Source: Pusillimonas minor
GTDB lineage: Bacteria > Pseudomonadota > Gammaproteobacteria > Burkholderiales > Burkholderiaceae_B
Assembly: GCF_014237865.1 (NCBI RefSeq)
Contig: NZ_JACJUU010000002.1
Location: forward strand, 310,001-374,000
Reading direction: 5' to 3'
DNA length: 64,000 bases
The position numbers were made by a program, and so were the translations under genes. Shown one piece after another: positions 8,291 to 16,635 of this stretch. A model generated the notes under the pieces. The model saw only the letters and a list, made by a program, of their open reading frames with translations, was not told where the DNA came from and searched no databases. Numbering within the stretch: the first letter of the stretch is position 1; every line of letters starts with the position of its first letter.

Positions 8291-10093
8291 ATGTTTCAGT
8301 ACCAACCCCCACTTAAAGACATTAATTTTGTTCTGGCCGACATGTTCCGGGCTGCCGACGTTTTGCAGCAATACCCTGAATTTGCCGACGTTGACCACGC
8401 ACTAATTCAGCAAGTCGTCGAAGAAGCCGGGCGATTTGCCAGCCAAGTCCTGTTTCCGCTTAACGCCACTGCTGATGCCAAAGGCGCTACCCTTGAAAAC
8501 GGCCGGGTCGTTACACCACAAGGGTTTGCCCAGGCTTATCACCAGTTTTGCGAAGCCGGCTGGCCGGCACTGGCGTGCGACCCCGACTACGGCGGGCAGG
8601 GGTTGCCCCATACCCTGAACAGCGTCCTGTACGAAATGCTCAATGCCACAAACCTGGCCTGGACAATGTTCCCCGGTTTGCTGCATGGCGCCTATTCCTG
8701 CATTCACCGATACGCCAACGACAACATCAAAAATACCTACCTGCCAAAAATTGTCAGCGGCGAATGGTTGGCCACCATGTGCTTGACCGAACCTCACGCC
8801 GGCAGCGACCTGGGTTTACTGCGCACCAAAGCCCTGCCCAACGACGACGGCAGCTACCAAATCACCGGCACCAAAATTTTTATCTCTGGCGGCGACCAGG
8901 ACATTACCGACAACATCGTTCATCTGGTACTGGCGCGCTTACCCGACGCGCCTGCCGGCAGCAAAGGTATTTCGTTGTTTGTCGTGCCCAAGATATTTCC
9001 CGATGGCGACCGCGCCGGGCAACACAACGCCGTCACCTGCACCGGGCTTGAGCACAAAATGGGCATCCATGGCAGCCCGACCTGCACCATGCAGTTCGAC
9101 GACGCTACCGGCTGGCTGGTGGGCGAACCGCACCGTGGCCTGACGGCCATGTTCGTCATGATGAACTCGGCCCGCCTGCAAGTAGGTATTGGCGGCCTGG
9201 GTATTGCCGAAACGGCCTACCAAAATGCATTGGTTTACGCCAACGAACGGCTTCAGTCGCGCGCCGTCATGCGGCCGGAGCATCGCAAAACAGAACCCGC
9301 CGACCCAATTGTCATGCACCCGCCGGTGCAACGCTTGTTAATGACACAACGCGCCTGGGTAGAGGGCAGCCGGATGCTGGCCTATTACAGCGCCCTGCTG
9401 CTTGATGGCGCCGAACACCACCCCGACACCGCCCAACGCAAAGCGTTTGACGAGCAACTGGCGCTACTGACGCCGATCATCAAAGCATTAATGACCGATC
9501 AAGGGTTCGCCGGTGCCAGCCAGGCACTGCAAATATATGGCGGCCACGGGTATGTATGCGAAACCGGTATTGAACAGTACATGCGTGATGTTCGCATCAC
9601 CATGATTTACGAAGGCACCAACGAAATCCAGGCCATAGATTTGCTGATGCGAAAGATACTGGCCGACAACGGCAAACGCCTGGGCATGTTGCTGGACGAC
9701 GTCGAACAAACCGTTGCCGAAACAACCCACGAATCGTTGGCAAGCGCGACAACCACCCTTTTGGCATTAACACATGACATACGTACGCTAATGCCCGAAA
9801 TTGGCCAAGCCGGACTTGACTACCCCGACTTGCCCCACCAGATTGCCCCCGAAGTGCTGCGCCTGGTTGGCCACTGCGTCATTGCATGGCTTTGGCTTAA
9901 GGCAGCCAATGTTGCCCGTACCCTGCAAGACAAAGACCCTGACTTTTATCTGGCAAAACAAGCCACGGCGCAGTACTACTTTACATTTGTCTTGCCCGAG
10001 TCGCAGCAGCTAATTACCGTCATCAAGCAATGCCTGGCCAACGCCAAGGCAGGCAAACACCAAAACTACCAAACGGTACTGTCTGTGCAATGA
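8291..10093 (+). CDS. Acyl-CoA dehydrogenase, long form with C-terminal extension
   Basis: 600 aa, longer than the typical 380-aa dehydrogenase. It matches the large subgroup that includes the DmdC-like 3-methylmercaptopropionyl-CoA dehydrogenases. FAD/substrate motif MCLTEPHAGSDLG near 165 and the C-terminal motif IYGGHGYV...YEGTNEIQ near 416-447; Glu441 of YEGTN is the expected catalytic base. Residues after about 470 form the extra helical domain of this subgroup. It would oxidise an acyl-CoA to enoyl-CoA and pass electrons to ETF. The stop overlaps the MarR start (ATGA), showing translational coupling. Confidence 0.93.
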   Translation: MFQYQPPLKDINFVLADMFRAADVLQQYPEFADVDHALIQQVVEEAGRFASQVLFPLNATADAKGATLENGRVVTPQGFAQAYHQFCEAGWPALACDPDYGGQGLPHTLNSVLYEMLNATNLAWTMFPGLLHGAYSCIHRYANDNIKNTYLPKIVSGEWLATMCLTEPHAGSDLGLLRTKALPNDDGSYQITGTKIFISGGDQDITDNIVHLVLARLPDAPAGSKGISLFVVPKIFPDGDRAGQHNAVTCTGLEHKMGIHGSPTCTMQFDDATGWLVGEPHRGLTAMFVMMNSARLQVGIGGLGIAETAYQNALVYANERLQSRAVMRPEHRKTEPADPIVMHPPVQRLLMTQRAWVEGSRMLAYYSALLLDGAEHHPDTAQRKAFDEQLALLTPIIKALMTDQGFAGASQALQIYGGHGYVCETGIEQYMRDVRITMIYEGTNEIQAIDLLMRKILADNGKRLGMLLDDVEQTVAETTHESLASATTTLLALTHDIRTLMPEIGQAGLDYPDLPHQIAPEVLRLVGHCVIAWLWLKAANVARTLQDKDPDFYLAKQATAQYYFTFVLPESQQLITVIKQCLANAKAGKHQNYQTVLSVQ

Positions 10094-10539
10094 CGGCCAA
10101 GGCAACCTCGCGCCAGCCCGCCCCGGTAGACCAGTCTTATTTACTTGGTCTGCTGGGGTACAACTGCTTGCAGGCGTATCTTAAAATCATTCCGCAAGTA
10201 AAAAAGCAGCTCAAAAGAGTTCAGTTACGTCCGGTCGAATTCACCGTTTTAGCCGTTATCGCAGACAACCCCGACATCAACCAAAAGCGCCTGGGCGAAA
10301 CCATCAACGTTTCGCCACCTAATCTGGCGACCTTGCTTGACCGCATGCAAGCCGATGGCCTGCTGACCCGTCAGCGCAACCCCAACGACAAACGCTCCCA
10401 GATACTGGCGCTTACACTGCCGGGTAAACAACGCTACGAGAAGGCCCGTGCCGGTGTCGCCGACCTTGATCGCCCTGCATCGCTGTCTCCCGACGAGCAC
10501 GACCAACTCATCCACCTGTTGCAAAAAGTATTTCTGTAA
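10090..10539 (+). CDS. MarR-family transcriptional regulator
   Basis: 149 aa from the ATG at 10090, which overlaps the dehydrogenase stop in ATGA. An in-frame start further upstream would lie inside the dehydrogenase gene and is unlikely. The winged helix spans about 40-115: VEFTVLAVIADNPDINQKRLGETINVSPPNLATLLDRM, then the wing DKRSQILALTLPG. As last gene of the crotonase operon it probably controls that operon, perhaps through the inverted repeat at 7381-7410, responding to an acyl-CoA or aromatic ligand (inference). Confidence 0.88.
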   Translation: MTAKATSRQPAPVDQSYLLGLLGYNCLQAYLKIIPQVKKQLKRVQLRPVEFTVLAVIADNPDINQKRLGETINVSPPNLATLLDRMQADGLLTRQRNPNDKRSQILALTLPGKQRYEKARAGVADLDRPASLSPDEHDQLIHLLQKVFL

Positions 10540-10561
10540 CCTGTTTCTCTAAAGGCGTCAC

Positions 10562-11617
10562 ATGAATCTGGTGACCGAACTTCCCGACCGACCCCTGGAC
10601 ATTATTGGTGATATTCATGGCGAAATTGATGCGCTGGAATTATTGCTTGAACGTTTAGGCTATTCGCCCGGTGGCCATCACCCGCAGAACCGCATCCCGG
10701 TGTTTGTGGGCGACCTTGTCGACCGCGGGCCTGACAGCCATGGCGTGGTCAGGCGCGTACAAGAACTGGTAGAAAACCACCAGGCGCGAGCTATTTTAGG
10801 AAACCACGAGCTCAATTTGTTGACTGACGATATTAAAGACGGCTCGGGCTGGTTTTTTGACGAACGCTACCAGCAAGATCTGAAAAACTACGCGCCTTTT
10901 ACACGAACACCTGCGTCAGAGCGACATGAAATCCGTACATTCCTGAACAGCTTGCCCGTTGTTTTGTTGGGTCGAAACCTTAGAATTGTTCATGCGGCGT
11001 GGTCACAAACCGCCGTTCAAGCAATTCAAGACATCCCTTTAGGCAACGTTACCGAAGCATTCAAGCGCTGGGACGAAGAAGCGCAAAAGGCTGCAGAACA
11101 CAGTGGCCTTTACGACCAATACCTTGAAGAGAAGCAACGTTGGGCCAAAGCACTGGAAGATGACACGACGGCGCCACCCGTTCTTGAACATATTGCGCAA
11201 TACGAAGCCATGCAGCAGATGGTTAACCCGTTCAAGGTGCTGACGTCGGGCGTCGAGCAAAAAGCGGTCAAGCCGTTCTTTGCAGGCGGGCGCTGGCGCT
11301 TTTCCGACCGCGTTAACTGGTGGGATGACTACCGGGGTACGGAAAACGTCGTGATCGGCCATTACTGGCGCTTGTATCGGCAGAAAGTTACCCAGGCAAG
11401 CCCACGATACACGCAGCTTTTCAGCAATATCCATTCTGTCGCCTGGTACGGCTACAGGCAAAAAGTGTTTTGCATCGACTACTCGGTTGGCGCGCGTTGG
11501 CGAGACCGCAAGGCAAACCGCCCCGTCAGTCAGTCCAGGTTTAAGCTGGGTGCGCTGCGCTGGCCCGAAAACCAGCTGGTATTTGACGACGGCACCATGG
11601 TGGATACCATCAGGTAA
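10562..11617 (+). CDS. Calcineurin-like metallophosphoesterase
   Basis: 351 aa with all main metallophosphatase motifs: GDIHGE (D-x-H) near 17, GDLVDRGPDS near 50, GNHELN near 79, and later histidines in IVHAAW and VIGHYWRLY. The order resembles PrpE/ApaH-type Ser/Thr phosphatases and diadenosine-tetraphosphatases, but the protein is longer and carries a middle helical insertion (about 150-220). Binuclear metal hydrolase; substrate unknown. A strong terminator follows, so it ends the transcription unit, which may be continuous with the MarR gene 22 bases upstream. Confidence 0.85.
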   Translation: MNLVTELPDRPLDIIGDIHGEIDALELLLERLGYSPGGHHPQNRIPVFVGDLVDRGPDSHGVVRRVQELVENHQARAILGNHELNLLTDDIKDGSGWFFDERYQQDLKNYAPFTRTPASERHEIRTFLNSLPVVLLGRNLRIVHAAWSQTAVQAIQDIPLGNVTEAFKRWDEEAQKAAEHSGLYDQYLEEKQRWAKALEDDTTAPPVLEHIAQYEAMQQMVNPFKVLTSGVEQKAVKPFFAGGRWRFSDRVNWWDDYRGTENVVIGHYWRLYRQKVTQASPRYTQLFSNIHSVAWYGYRQKVFCIDYSVGARWRDRKANRPVSQSRFKLGALRWPENQLVFDDGTMVDTIR

Positions 11618-11649
11618 ACCCACCGGGTTTTCTGTCCATTAACGACTTC

Positions 11650-11676
11650 AAAAAGGGCCTGTTAGCCCTTTTTTTT
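11650..11676 (+). terminator. Intrinsic terminator after the metallophosphoesterase
   Basis: Stem AAAAAGGGC/GCCCTTTTT (11650-11658, 11665-11673), loop CTGTTA, ending in a T-run to 11676. Confidence 0.9.
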
Positions 11677-12048
11677 CGTCCATTTTCCTTACGATAAGAC
11701 TTGGGTTACATAAAATTACAATAAAGCGGCCTGTGGATAACGTCTAGAGCGCGGCAATGTGAACAGCTTGTGGACGAGACAGGCATAACCTTCGATTTCT
11801 GGGGTCGTCCAAAAATTGTCCAGAAACCGTCCTTGGCTTACGCCCAAGTTAGTCCAGAGATTTTTTTTGGTTAAGTCATTGTTCTTAAACATGCAAATAC
11901 GCTTGTTCCAGTTATCCACAGACACCCATTATCAGTAATCATTTGATATCAAAGAAAAGGAATAACTAAAACACTTTGTTCCCAACGCCAGCGGCGGCAA
12001 GCCGCTGCACAAGACCCGACAAAGTTCATATACTTCGCTACGTTCAGT
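11677..12048. other. Gene-free stretch with two consensus DnaA boxes
   Basis: No convincing gene. Two exact matches to TTATCCACA: reversed at 11732-11740 and forward at 11912-11920. Weaker GTCCA-containing sites lie between them. A 69-codon minus-strand frame here has no recognisable features. This may be a DnaA-binding site belonging to the origin domain, or chance AT-rich spacer. Confidence 0.4.
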
Positions 12049-13227
12049 TCAAAGCACAGCCAAACGAGCCAAAGCGTTGTCCAGCGTTTGTCGTTGCTTG
12101 GCAAAGCAAAACCGAACCAAATGATTGTTTGCCGCTTTCGATTCAGGGTTCATGTAAAACGCCGACAACGGGATGACAGTCACACCGTTTTCAACTGTTA
12201 ATTTTTTCGCAAAGGTGCTTTCGGGTTCTGAACTAAGGTTTTTGTAGTTGGCCAGTAAAAAAAACGTACTGTGGCTTTTGTAAGGAACAAATTTTGTAGA
12301 TGCCAACCCTTTTTCCAGGTAGTCACGCTTTTCTTGGTAAAAACTTGCCAAACCGTTAAACGTGGCTTTGTCGTCGGCATATTTGGCCAAAGCTACTTGC
12401 ATGGGTGACGTTACGGTAAACACCGTAAATTGGTGAACTTTTCTGATTTCTTTCATCAGGTCAAGCGGCGCTACGCAGTAACCGATTTTCCACCCTGTAA
12501 TGTGATAAGTCTTGCCAAATGAAGAAACAACAACTGAACGATTGGCCAGATTCGGCCTTGACGACATGCCCAAATGAGGTTTGTTTTCAAAAACAATGTG
12601 TTCATAGACTTCATCTGACAACACATAAAAGGGGTAACGCTCAAGCAAGTTTTCAAGCGCATTTAAATCGTTTGCGTTCAGTGTCATCCCCGTTGGGTTG
12701 TGCGGGGTATTTAAAATCAGCAGCCGTGTTTTTTCGGTCAGTGCGTTTTCTACTTTGTTCCAGTCAATGCGGTAGCTTTCTTCAGGCGTCTTGGGCACTG
12801 TCATTTGCACAAGTACGGGCCGTCCGCCAGCAAGTTCAATGGCAGGGACATACAAGTCGTACATGGGTTCAATAACAATCACTTCGTCGCCTGGTTTAAC
12901 CAGGGCCTGAATAGATATCATCAGTGCCTCGGTTGCACCGGCGGTTACCGTAATTTCGGTATCGGTGCTGTATCGGTGCTGATATAAATCAAATATTTTT
13001 TTTGATATGGCTTGGCGTAAAGGTGCAATGCCTGCCATGGGCGGATACTGGTTATAGCCATTTTTCATGGCCTCGGTTGTCAGGTTTATCAGTCGTTCGT
13101 CAGGGTTAAAGTCGGGAAACCCCTGCCCCAAATTAACGGCATTGTGTTCAGTAGCCAGCTGGCTCATGACGGTAAAAATGGTAGTGCCTACATTGGGTAG
13201 TTTTGATTCGATATTCATATGTGCCAT
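12049..13227 (-). CDS. Pyridoxal-phosphate aminotransferase class I/II (methionine/kynurenine aminotransferase-like)
   Basis: 392 aa from ATG at 13227, preceded by AAGAG; an earlier in-frame ATG at 13332 would add a non-conserved 35-residue tail. Fold-type I features: QGFPDF near 38 (typical of YbdL/kynurenine aminotransferases), TAGATEAL for phosphate binding, NTPHNPTG near 170, DEVYEH, and Schiff-base Lys239 in SFGKTYHITGWKIGY. It ends in VRFCFAK, with the arginine that binds substrate carboxylate. It likely transaminates methionine or an aromatic amino acid. It appears more AT-rich than its neighbours. It is divergent from the cold-shock gene. Confidence 0.88.
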   Translation of the reverse strand: MAHMNIESKLPNVGTTIFTVMSQLATEHNAVNLGQGFPDFNPDERLINLTTEAMKNGYNQYPPMAGIAPLRQAISKKIFDLYQHRYSTDTEITVTAGATEALMISIQALVKPGDEVIVIEPMYDLYVPAIELAGGRPVLVQMTVPKTPEESYRIDWNKVENALTEKTRLLILNTPHNPTGMTLNANDLNALENLLERYPFYVLSDEVYEHIVFENKPHLGMSSRPNLANRSVVVSSFGKTYHITGWKIGYCVAPLDLMKEIRKVHQFTVFTVTSPMQVALAKYADDKATFNGLASFYQEKRDYLEKGLASTKFVPYKSHSTFFLLANYKNLSSEPESTFAKKLTVENGVTVIPLSAFYMNPESKAANNHLVRFCFAKQRQTLDNALARLAVL

Positions 13228-13444
13228 GTCTCTTGGTAGCTTTTGTCTGGTTAGTGTCGGTTTTGGGCGGTTTGGCTTGGGGTAATCATGTATTTGAAAT
13301 ATCTGCGCGCTATGGTTATTCTTGCGGTGCATTTGAATTCAAGCTGTGCGTAAGTCTCGTTTGGTTATTAAGTTAAGCGTATCCAGTTCGTGTCGGCGCC
13401 CTTGGTTCATTGTTTTTTTTGTTTCTACTTAGGACGCTAGTACT

Positions 13445-13651
13445 ATGGCTCAAACGGGCAAAGTTAAATGGTTTAACGCCGACAAAGGTTTTGGTTTTAT
13501 TACGCCCGACGCGGGTGGCGCAGACGTGTTTGCTCACTTCTCCGCTATCGACGGTCGCGGTTATCGCAGCCTTAACGAAGGCCAGGCGGTAGAGTTTGAA
13601 GTTAACGATGGCCCCAAAGGTCCTCAAGCTGCTCAAATTCGTCCCCTGTAA
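13445..13651 (+). CDS. cspA: Cold-shock protein (CspA family)
   Basis: 68 aa, one cold-shock domain with RNA-binding motifs RNP1 (KGFGFI) and RNP2 (DVFAHFSAI). It binds single-stranded RNA or DNA and acts as RNA chaperone. A leader of about 100 bases with a T-rich tract precedes it, as for many csp genes, and a strong terminator follows, so it is a single-gene unit. The paralogue cannot be told from sequence alone. Confidence 0.93.
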   Translation: MAQTGKVKWFNADKGFGFITPDAGGADVFAHFSAIDGRGYRSLNEGQAVEFEVNDGPKGPQAAQIRPL

Positions 13652-13680
13652 GATGTAAGCAGTTCGCTGCAGTGCATCTC

Positions 13681-13707
13681 AACCCCGGCTTTGCCGGGGT
13701 TTTTTTA
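13681..13707 (+). terminator. Intrinsic terminator of the cold-shock gene
   Basis: Stem AACCCCGGC/GCCGGGGTT (13681-13689, 13693-13701), loop TTT, then a T-run to 13706. Confidence 0.93.
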
Positions 13708-13759
13708 TTCACATTTTATCCTTGTTGTTCCCACAGCTTTATACACATAGTTATCCACA
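13705..13759. other. DnaA-box cluster, candidate replication origin
   Basis: Three sites fit the DnaA consensus TTWTNCACA in the same orientation: TTATTCACA (13705-13713), TTATACACA (13739-13747) and TTATCCACA (13751-13759). They lie in the 387-base gene-free space between the cold-shock gene and mnmG, next to three parS sites and upstream of parAB. From mnmG on, nearly all genes run rightward, as expected for leading-strand genes. An origin beside dnaA, just left of the window, remains an alternative. Confidence 0.55.
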
Positions 13760-13776
13760 GAGCCTATTTAGCGTTG

Positions 13777-13792
13777 TGTTTCACGTGAAACG
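13777..13792. promoter_or_regulatory. parS: parS site 1
   Basis: TGTTTCACGTGAAACG matches the conserved chromosomal parS TGTTNCACGTGAAACA at all but the last base and contains a perfect 14-bp palindrome. ParB (gene at 17478) should load here. Confidence 0.9.
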
Positions 13793-13906
13793 TTAACTTT
13801 TTTACAGATCATGTTTCGCAGCGCATAGGGACGAATTCATTTGGCATACACGTTTTGGTAGGTGCATTTAAAGTTGTGTTGTTGGGTGTATCGCTGCCTA
13901 CTTTTA

Positions 13907-13922
13907 TGTTCCACGTGAAACA
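13907..13922. promoter_or_regulatory. parS: parS site 2
   Basis: TGTTCCACGTGAAACA is a full match to the parS consensus. Confidence 0.95.
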
Positions 13923-13971
13923 AGAATGAATGGAATCTAGGTAATGGTGCATTTGTCAATCGATGACACTA

Positions 13972-13987
13972 TGTTTCACGTGGAACT
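13972..13987. promoter_or_regulatory. parS: parS site 3, overlapping the expected mnmG promoter
   Basis: TGTTTCACGTGGAACT has two mismatches to the consensus. It ends 13 bases before a perfect TATAAT (14001-14006), so it occupies the position of the -35 region. Confidence 0.8.
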
Positions 13988-14000
13988 CAATGTCGGAAGT

Positions 14001-14006
14001 TATAAT
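14001..14006 (+). promoter_or_regulatory. Candidate -10 element for mnmG-rsmG-parAB
   Basis: Exact TATAAT 32 bases before the mnmG start. No good -35 hexamer at 16-18 bases; that region holds parS site 3. Confidence 0.5.
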
Positions 14007-14038
14007 CAACGACATACAGTCTTTTAAAGTAATTACCC

Positions 14039-15955
14039 ATGATCTACCCAGATGAGTTTGACGTCATCGTTATTGGTGGTGGTCACGCTGGCACCGAAGC
14101 CGCACTTGCGGCAGCAAGAACAGGCGTTTCTACACTGCTCCTTACCCACAATATAGATACGCTTGGCCAAATGTCTTGCAACCCCTCTATCGGAGGGATT
14201 GGTAAGGGGCATTTGGTTAAAGAGGTAGATGCCATGGGTGGGGCGATGGCGCTTGCCACCGATAAGGCGGGGATACAGTTTCGAACACTCAATAGTTCAA
14301 AAGGCCCGGCGGTGCGCGCAACACGCGCTCAGGCAGACCGTTCGCTGTATCGAAGCGCGATCCGGCAAATTCTAGAGAATCAGCCTAATTTGACAATCTT
14401 TCAGCAATCGGTTGAAGACCTGTTAGTTGAGGGAGATCGGGTTACAGGCGCAGTAACGAAAATCGGACTGTCGTTTAAAGGGCGAGCGGTTGTGTTGACA
14501 GCCGGTACGTTTCTAAACGGTTTGATTCACGTGGGGCTGGATAATTACTCGGGCGGCCGTGCCGGAGACCCGCCGGCAGTATCTTTAGGGCAGCGCCTTA
14601 AAGAACTGAAGCTACCCCAAGGCCGCCTTAAGACAGGTACGCCACCGCGGATCGATGCGCGAAGCATAGACTTCAGTCGGACCCAGGTGCAGCCTGGCGA
14701 CACAGACCCAATTCCTGTGTTTTCGTTTATGGGTGATGCATCTATGCATCCGGCGCAAATGCCCTGCTGGATTACGCATACTAACGAACGTACGCACGAT
14801 ATTATTCGTTCAGGCCTGGATAGGTCGCCCATGTATAGCGACCAAGGTCAAATTGAAGGGATTGGTCCTCGCTACTGTCCGTCAATTGAAGACAAAATCC
14901 ATCGCTTTGCCGACAAGTCCAGTCATCAAATTTTTTTAGAACCCGAAGGCTTTACGACAACAGAGATCTACCCCAACGGCGTGTCTACCAGTTTGCCGTT
15001 TGATATTCAGTTTGCCTTGATCAGAACATTGCCCGGCCTGGAAAACGCAGTCATTATGCGACCCGGGTATGCCATTGAATATGATTACTTTGATCCACGT
15101 GAATTAAAGTTTTCATTAGAAACCAAAGCTATTTCGGGTTTGTTCTTTGCCGGTCAAATTAATGGCACCACCGGGTACGAAGAGGCTGCCGCGCAAGGGT
15201 TGCTGGCCGGTGTAAACGCGGCGCGTCATGCAAAAGAACTTGACGCATGGTGTCCGAAGCGTAACGAGGCTTACCTGGGTGTATTGGTTGACGATTTGAT
15301 TACACGGGGCGTTACAGAGCCTTATCGTATGTTTACGTCTCGCGCCGAATTCCGTCTAAGCCTGCGTGAAGATAATGCCGATTTACGATTGACCGAAATT
15401 GGACGAAATTTGGGTTTGGTAGACGATGCCCGTTGGGATGCTTTTAACCGAAAGCGAGACGCTGTTTCACGTGAAATAGAACGTTTGAAGAAAACCTGGG
15501 TTAACCCTCGCATTATCAGTGAAGCAGTTGCCCAAGACGTTGTTGGTAAAAAGCTGGAACGCGATTACGCTTTGCTTGATTTGTTAAAGCGCCCCGAAGT
15601 GACTTATAAAAAGCTGACTGAACTAACGACTATCGATGGACAAAACATCGGCGGCCCTTCGGTCGAAGATCCTGTTGTGGCCGAACAAGTCGAAATTCAG
15701 GTCAAGTACGAAGGATACGTTAACCGCCAGCAAGAAGACGTCAAAAAGCAAGCCGCTCAAGAAGAGCAAAAAATCCCTGAGAATCTTGATTACGATGCAA
15801 TCGCCAGTTTGTCGATAGAGGTACGTCAAAAACTTAAGCAAAGCCGCCCAGAAACTATTGGCCAGGCGCGTCGGGTATCGGGTGTAACACCGGCGGCTAT
15901 TTCGTTGTTGTTGATTCACATTAAACGACACAATTACGGAAAGCACGTGGCATGA
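14039..15955 (+). CDS. mnmG: tRNA uridine-5-carboxymethylaminomethyl modification enzyme MnmG (GidA)
   Basis: 638 aa, normal length. FAD-binding Rossmann motif [19 protein letters not shown] near 10, then [13 protein letters not shown] with a conserved cysteine, [13 protein letters not shown] near 200, and the GidA C-terminal helical domain. Works with MnmE on wobble uridine of tRNA. First gene of an operon in which mnmG/rsmG and rsmG/parA overlap by 4 bases. A fourth parS site lies within the coding sequence at 15463. Confidence 0.97.
   Translation: MIYPDEFDVIVIGGGHAGTEAALAAARTGVSTLLLTHNIDTLGQMSCNPSIGGIGKGHLVKEVDAMGGAMALATDKAGIQFRTLNSSKGPAVRATRAQADRSLYRSAIRQILENQPNLTIFQQSVEDLLVEGDRVTGAVTKIGLSFKGRAVVLTAGTFLNGLIHVGLDNYSGGRAGDPPAVSLGQRLKELKLPQGRLKTGTPPRIDARSIDFSRTQVQPGDTDPIPVFSFMGDASMHPAQMPCWITHTNERTHDIIRSGLDRSPMYSDQGQIEGIGPRYCPSIEDKIHRFADKSSHQIFLEPEGFTTTEIYPNGVSTSLPFDIQFALIRTLPGLENAVIMRPGYAIEYDYFDPRELKFSLETKAISGLFFAGQINGTTGYEEAAAQGLLAGVNAARHAKELDAWCPKRNEAYLGVLVDDLITRGVTEPYRMFTSRAEFRLSLREDNADLRLTEIGRNLGLVDDARWDAFNRKRDAVSREIERLKKTWVNPRIISEAVAQDVVGKKLERDYALLDLLKRPEVTYKKLTELTTIDGQNIGGPSVEDPVVAEQVEIQVKYEGYVNRQQEDVKKQAAQEEQKIPENLDYDAIASLSIEVRQKLKQSRPETIGQARRVSGVTPAAISLLLIHIKRHNYGKHVA
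15463..15478. promoter_or_regulatory. parS: parS site 4, inside mnmG
   Basis: TGTTTCACGTGAAATA has one mismatch to the parS consensus. It is embedded in the mnmG reading frame (residues AVSREI). Confidence 0.8.
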
Positions 15956-16635
15956 AGGCGTTGACTTCTGTGTATCTACGGCGTCTTCAAGATGCCGTTG
16001 CTCAGTTGGGTATCGAAGCGACTGACACGCAGTGCGAATTGCTGCTGCAATACTTGCAGCAGCTTCAAAAATGGAATAGAACGTATAATCTGACGGCTAT
16101 TCGTGACCCGGAACAAATGTTGGTTCAACATGCGTTCGATAGTCTAGCTATTATTCCGGCACTTAAGAAACATTTAGATACATTTAGGGCCGATAACGAA
16201 ACGCTACCCATCGTTGATGTCGGTTCGGGTGCGGGTTTACCGGGCGTGGTCATTGCAATTTTGCTGCCAGGCACGCAAGTACACTGCATTGATGCCGTCG
16301 AAAAGAAAATGGCATTTGTCAGACAGGTTTCTGGCTCGTTAAAACTGGCTAACCTGCATGCCCATCATGCCCGTGTAGAGTCGCTGCCTCCCTTCAATGC
16401 GCAAGTCGTTGTATCGCGCGCGTTTGCTTCATTAAACGATTTTGCCAATTGGTCGGGTCGGCACGTTGCAGCCTCTGGGGTATTGCTTGCCATGAAAGGT
16501 CGCGAACCCCACGAAGAAATTGACGCGTTGCACGAACAAACCGAATGGCGTGTCAGTGCAATCGAACCCCTACATGTACCGGCACTTGATGCCCAACGTT
16601 GCCTGGTCTGGATGAGCCGCAAGGAAATTAAATGA
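15952..16635 (+). CDS. rsmG: 16S rRNA (guanine527-N7)-methyltransferase RsmG (GidB)
   Basis: 227 aa. SAM-binding methyltransferase fold with [20 protein letters not shown] (motif I, near 83-102), [15 protein letters not shown] (motif II) and [12 protein letters not shown] (near 155). Methylates G527 in the 530 loop of 16S rRNA. The start overlaps the mnmG stop (ATGA) and its stop overlaps the parA start in the same way. Confidence 0.96.
   Translation: MKALTSVYLRRLQDAVAQLGIEATDTQCELLLQYLQQLQKWNRTYNLTAIRDPEQMLVQHAFDSLAIIPALKKHLDTFRADNETLPIVDVGSGAGLPGVVIAILLPGTQVHCIDAVEKKMAFVRQVSGSLKLANLHAHHARVESLPPFNAQVVVSRAFASLNDFANWSGRHVAASGVLLAMKGREPHEEIDALHEQTEWRVSAIEPLHVPALDAQRCLVWMSRKEIK

Noticed and set aside
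11716-11925. 69-codon minus-strand frame in the DnaA-box spacer
   Set aside because: No RBS, low-complexity content and no recognisable family; it covers regulatory-looking repeats.
13228-13332. N-terminal extension of the aminotransferase to the ATG at 13332
   Set aside because: The added 35 residues are unlike the family, while the ATG at 13227 has a proper RBS and fits the usual N-terminus.
15091-15106. Possible fifth parS, TGATCCACGTGAATTA in mnmG
   Set aside because: Three mismatches to the consensus including both flanking arms; explained by the coding sequence FDPRELK.
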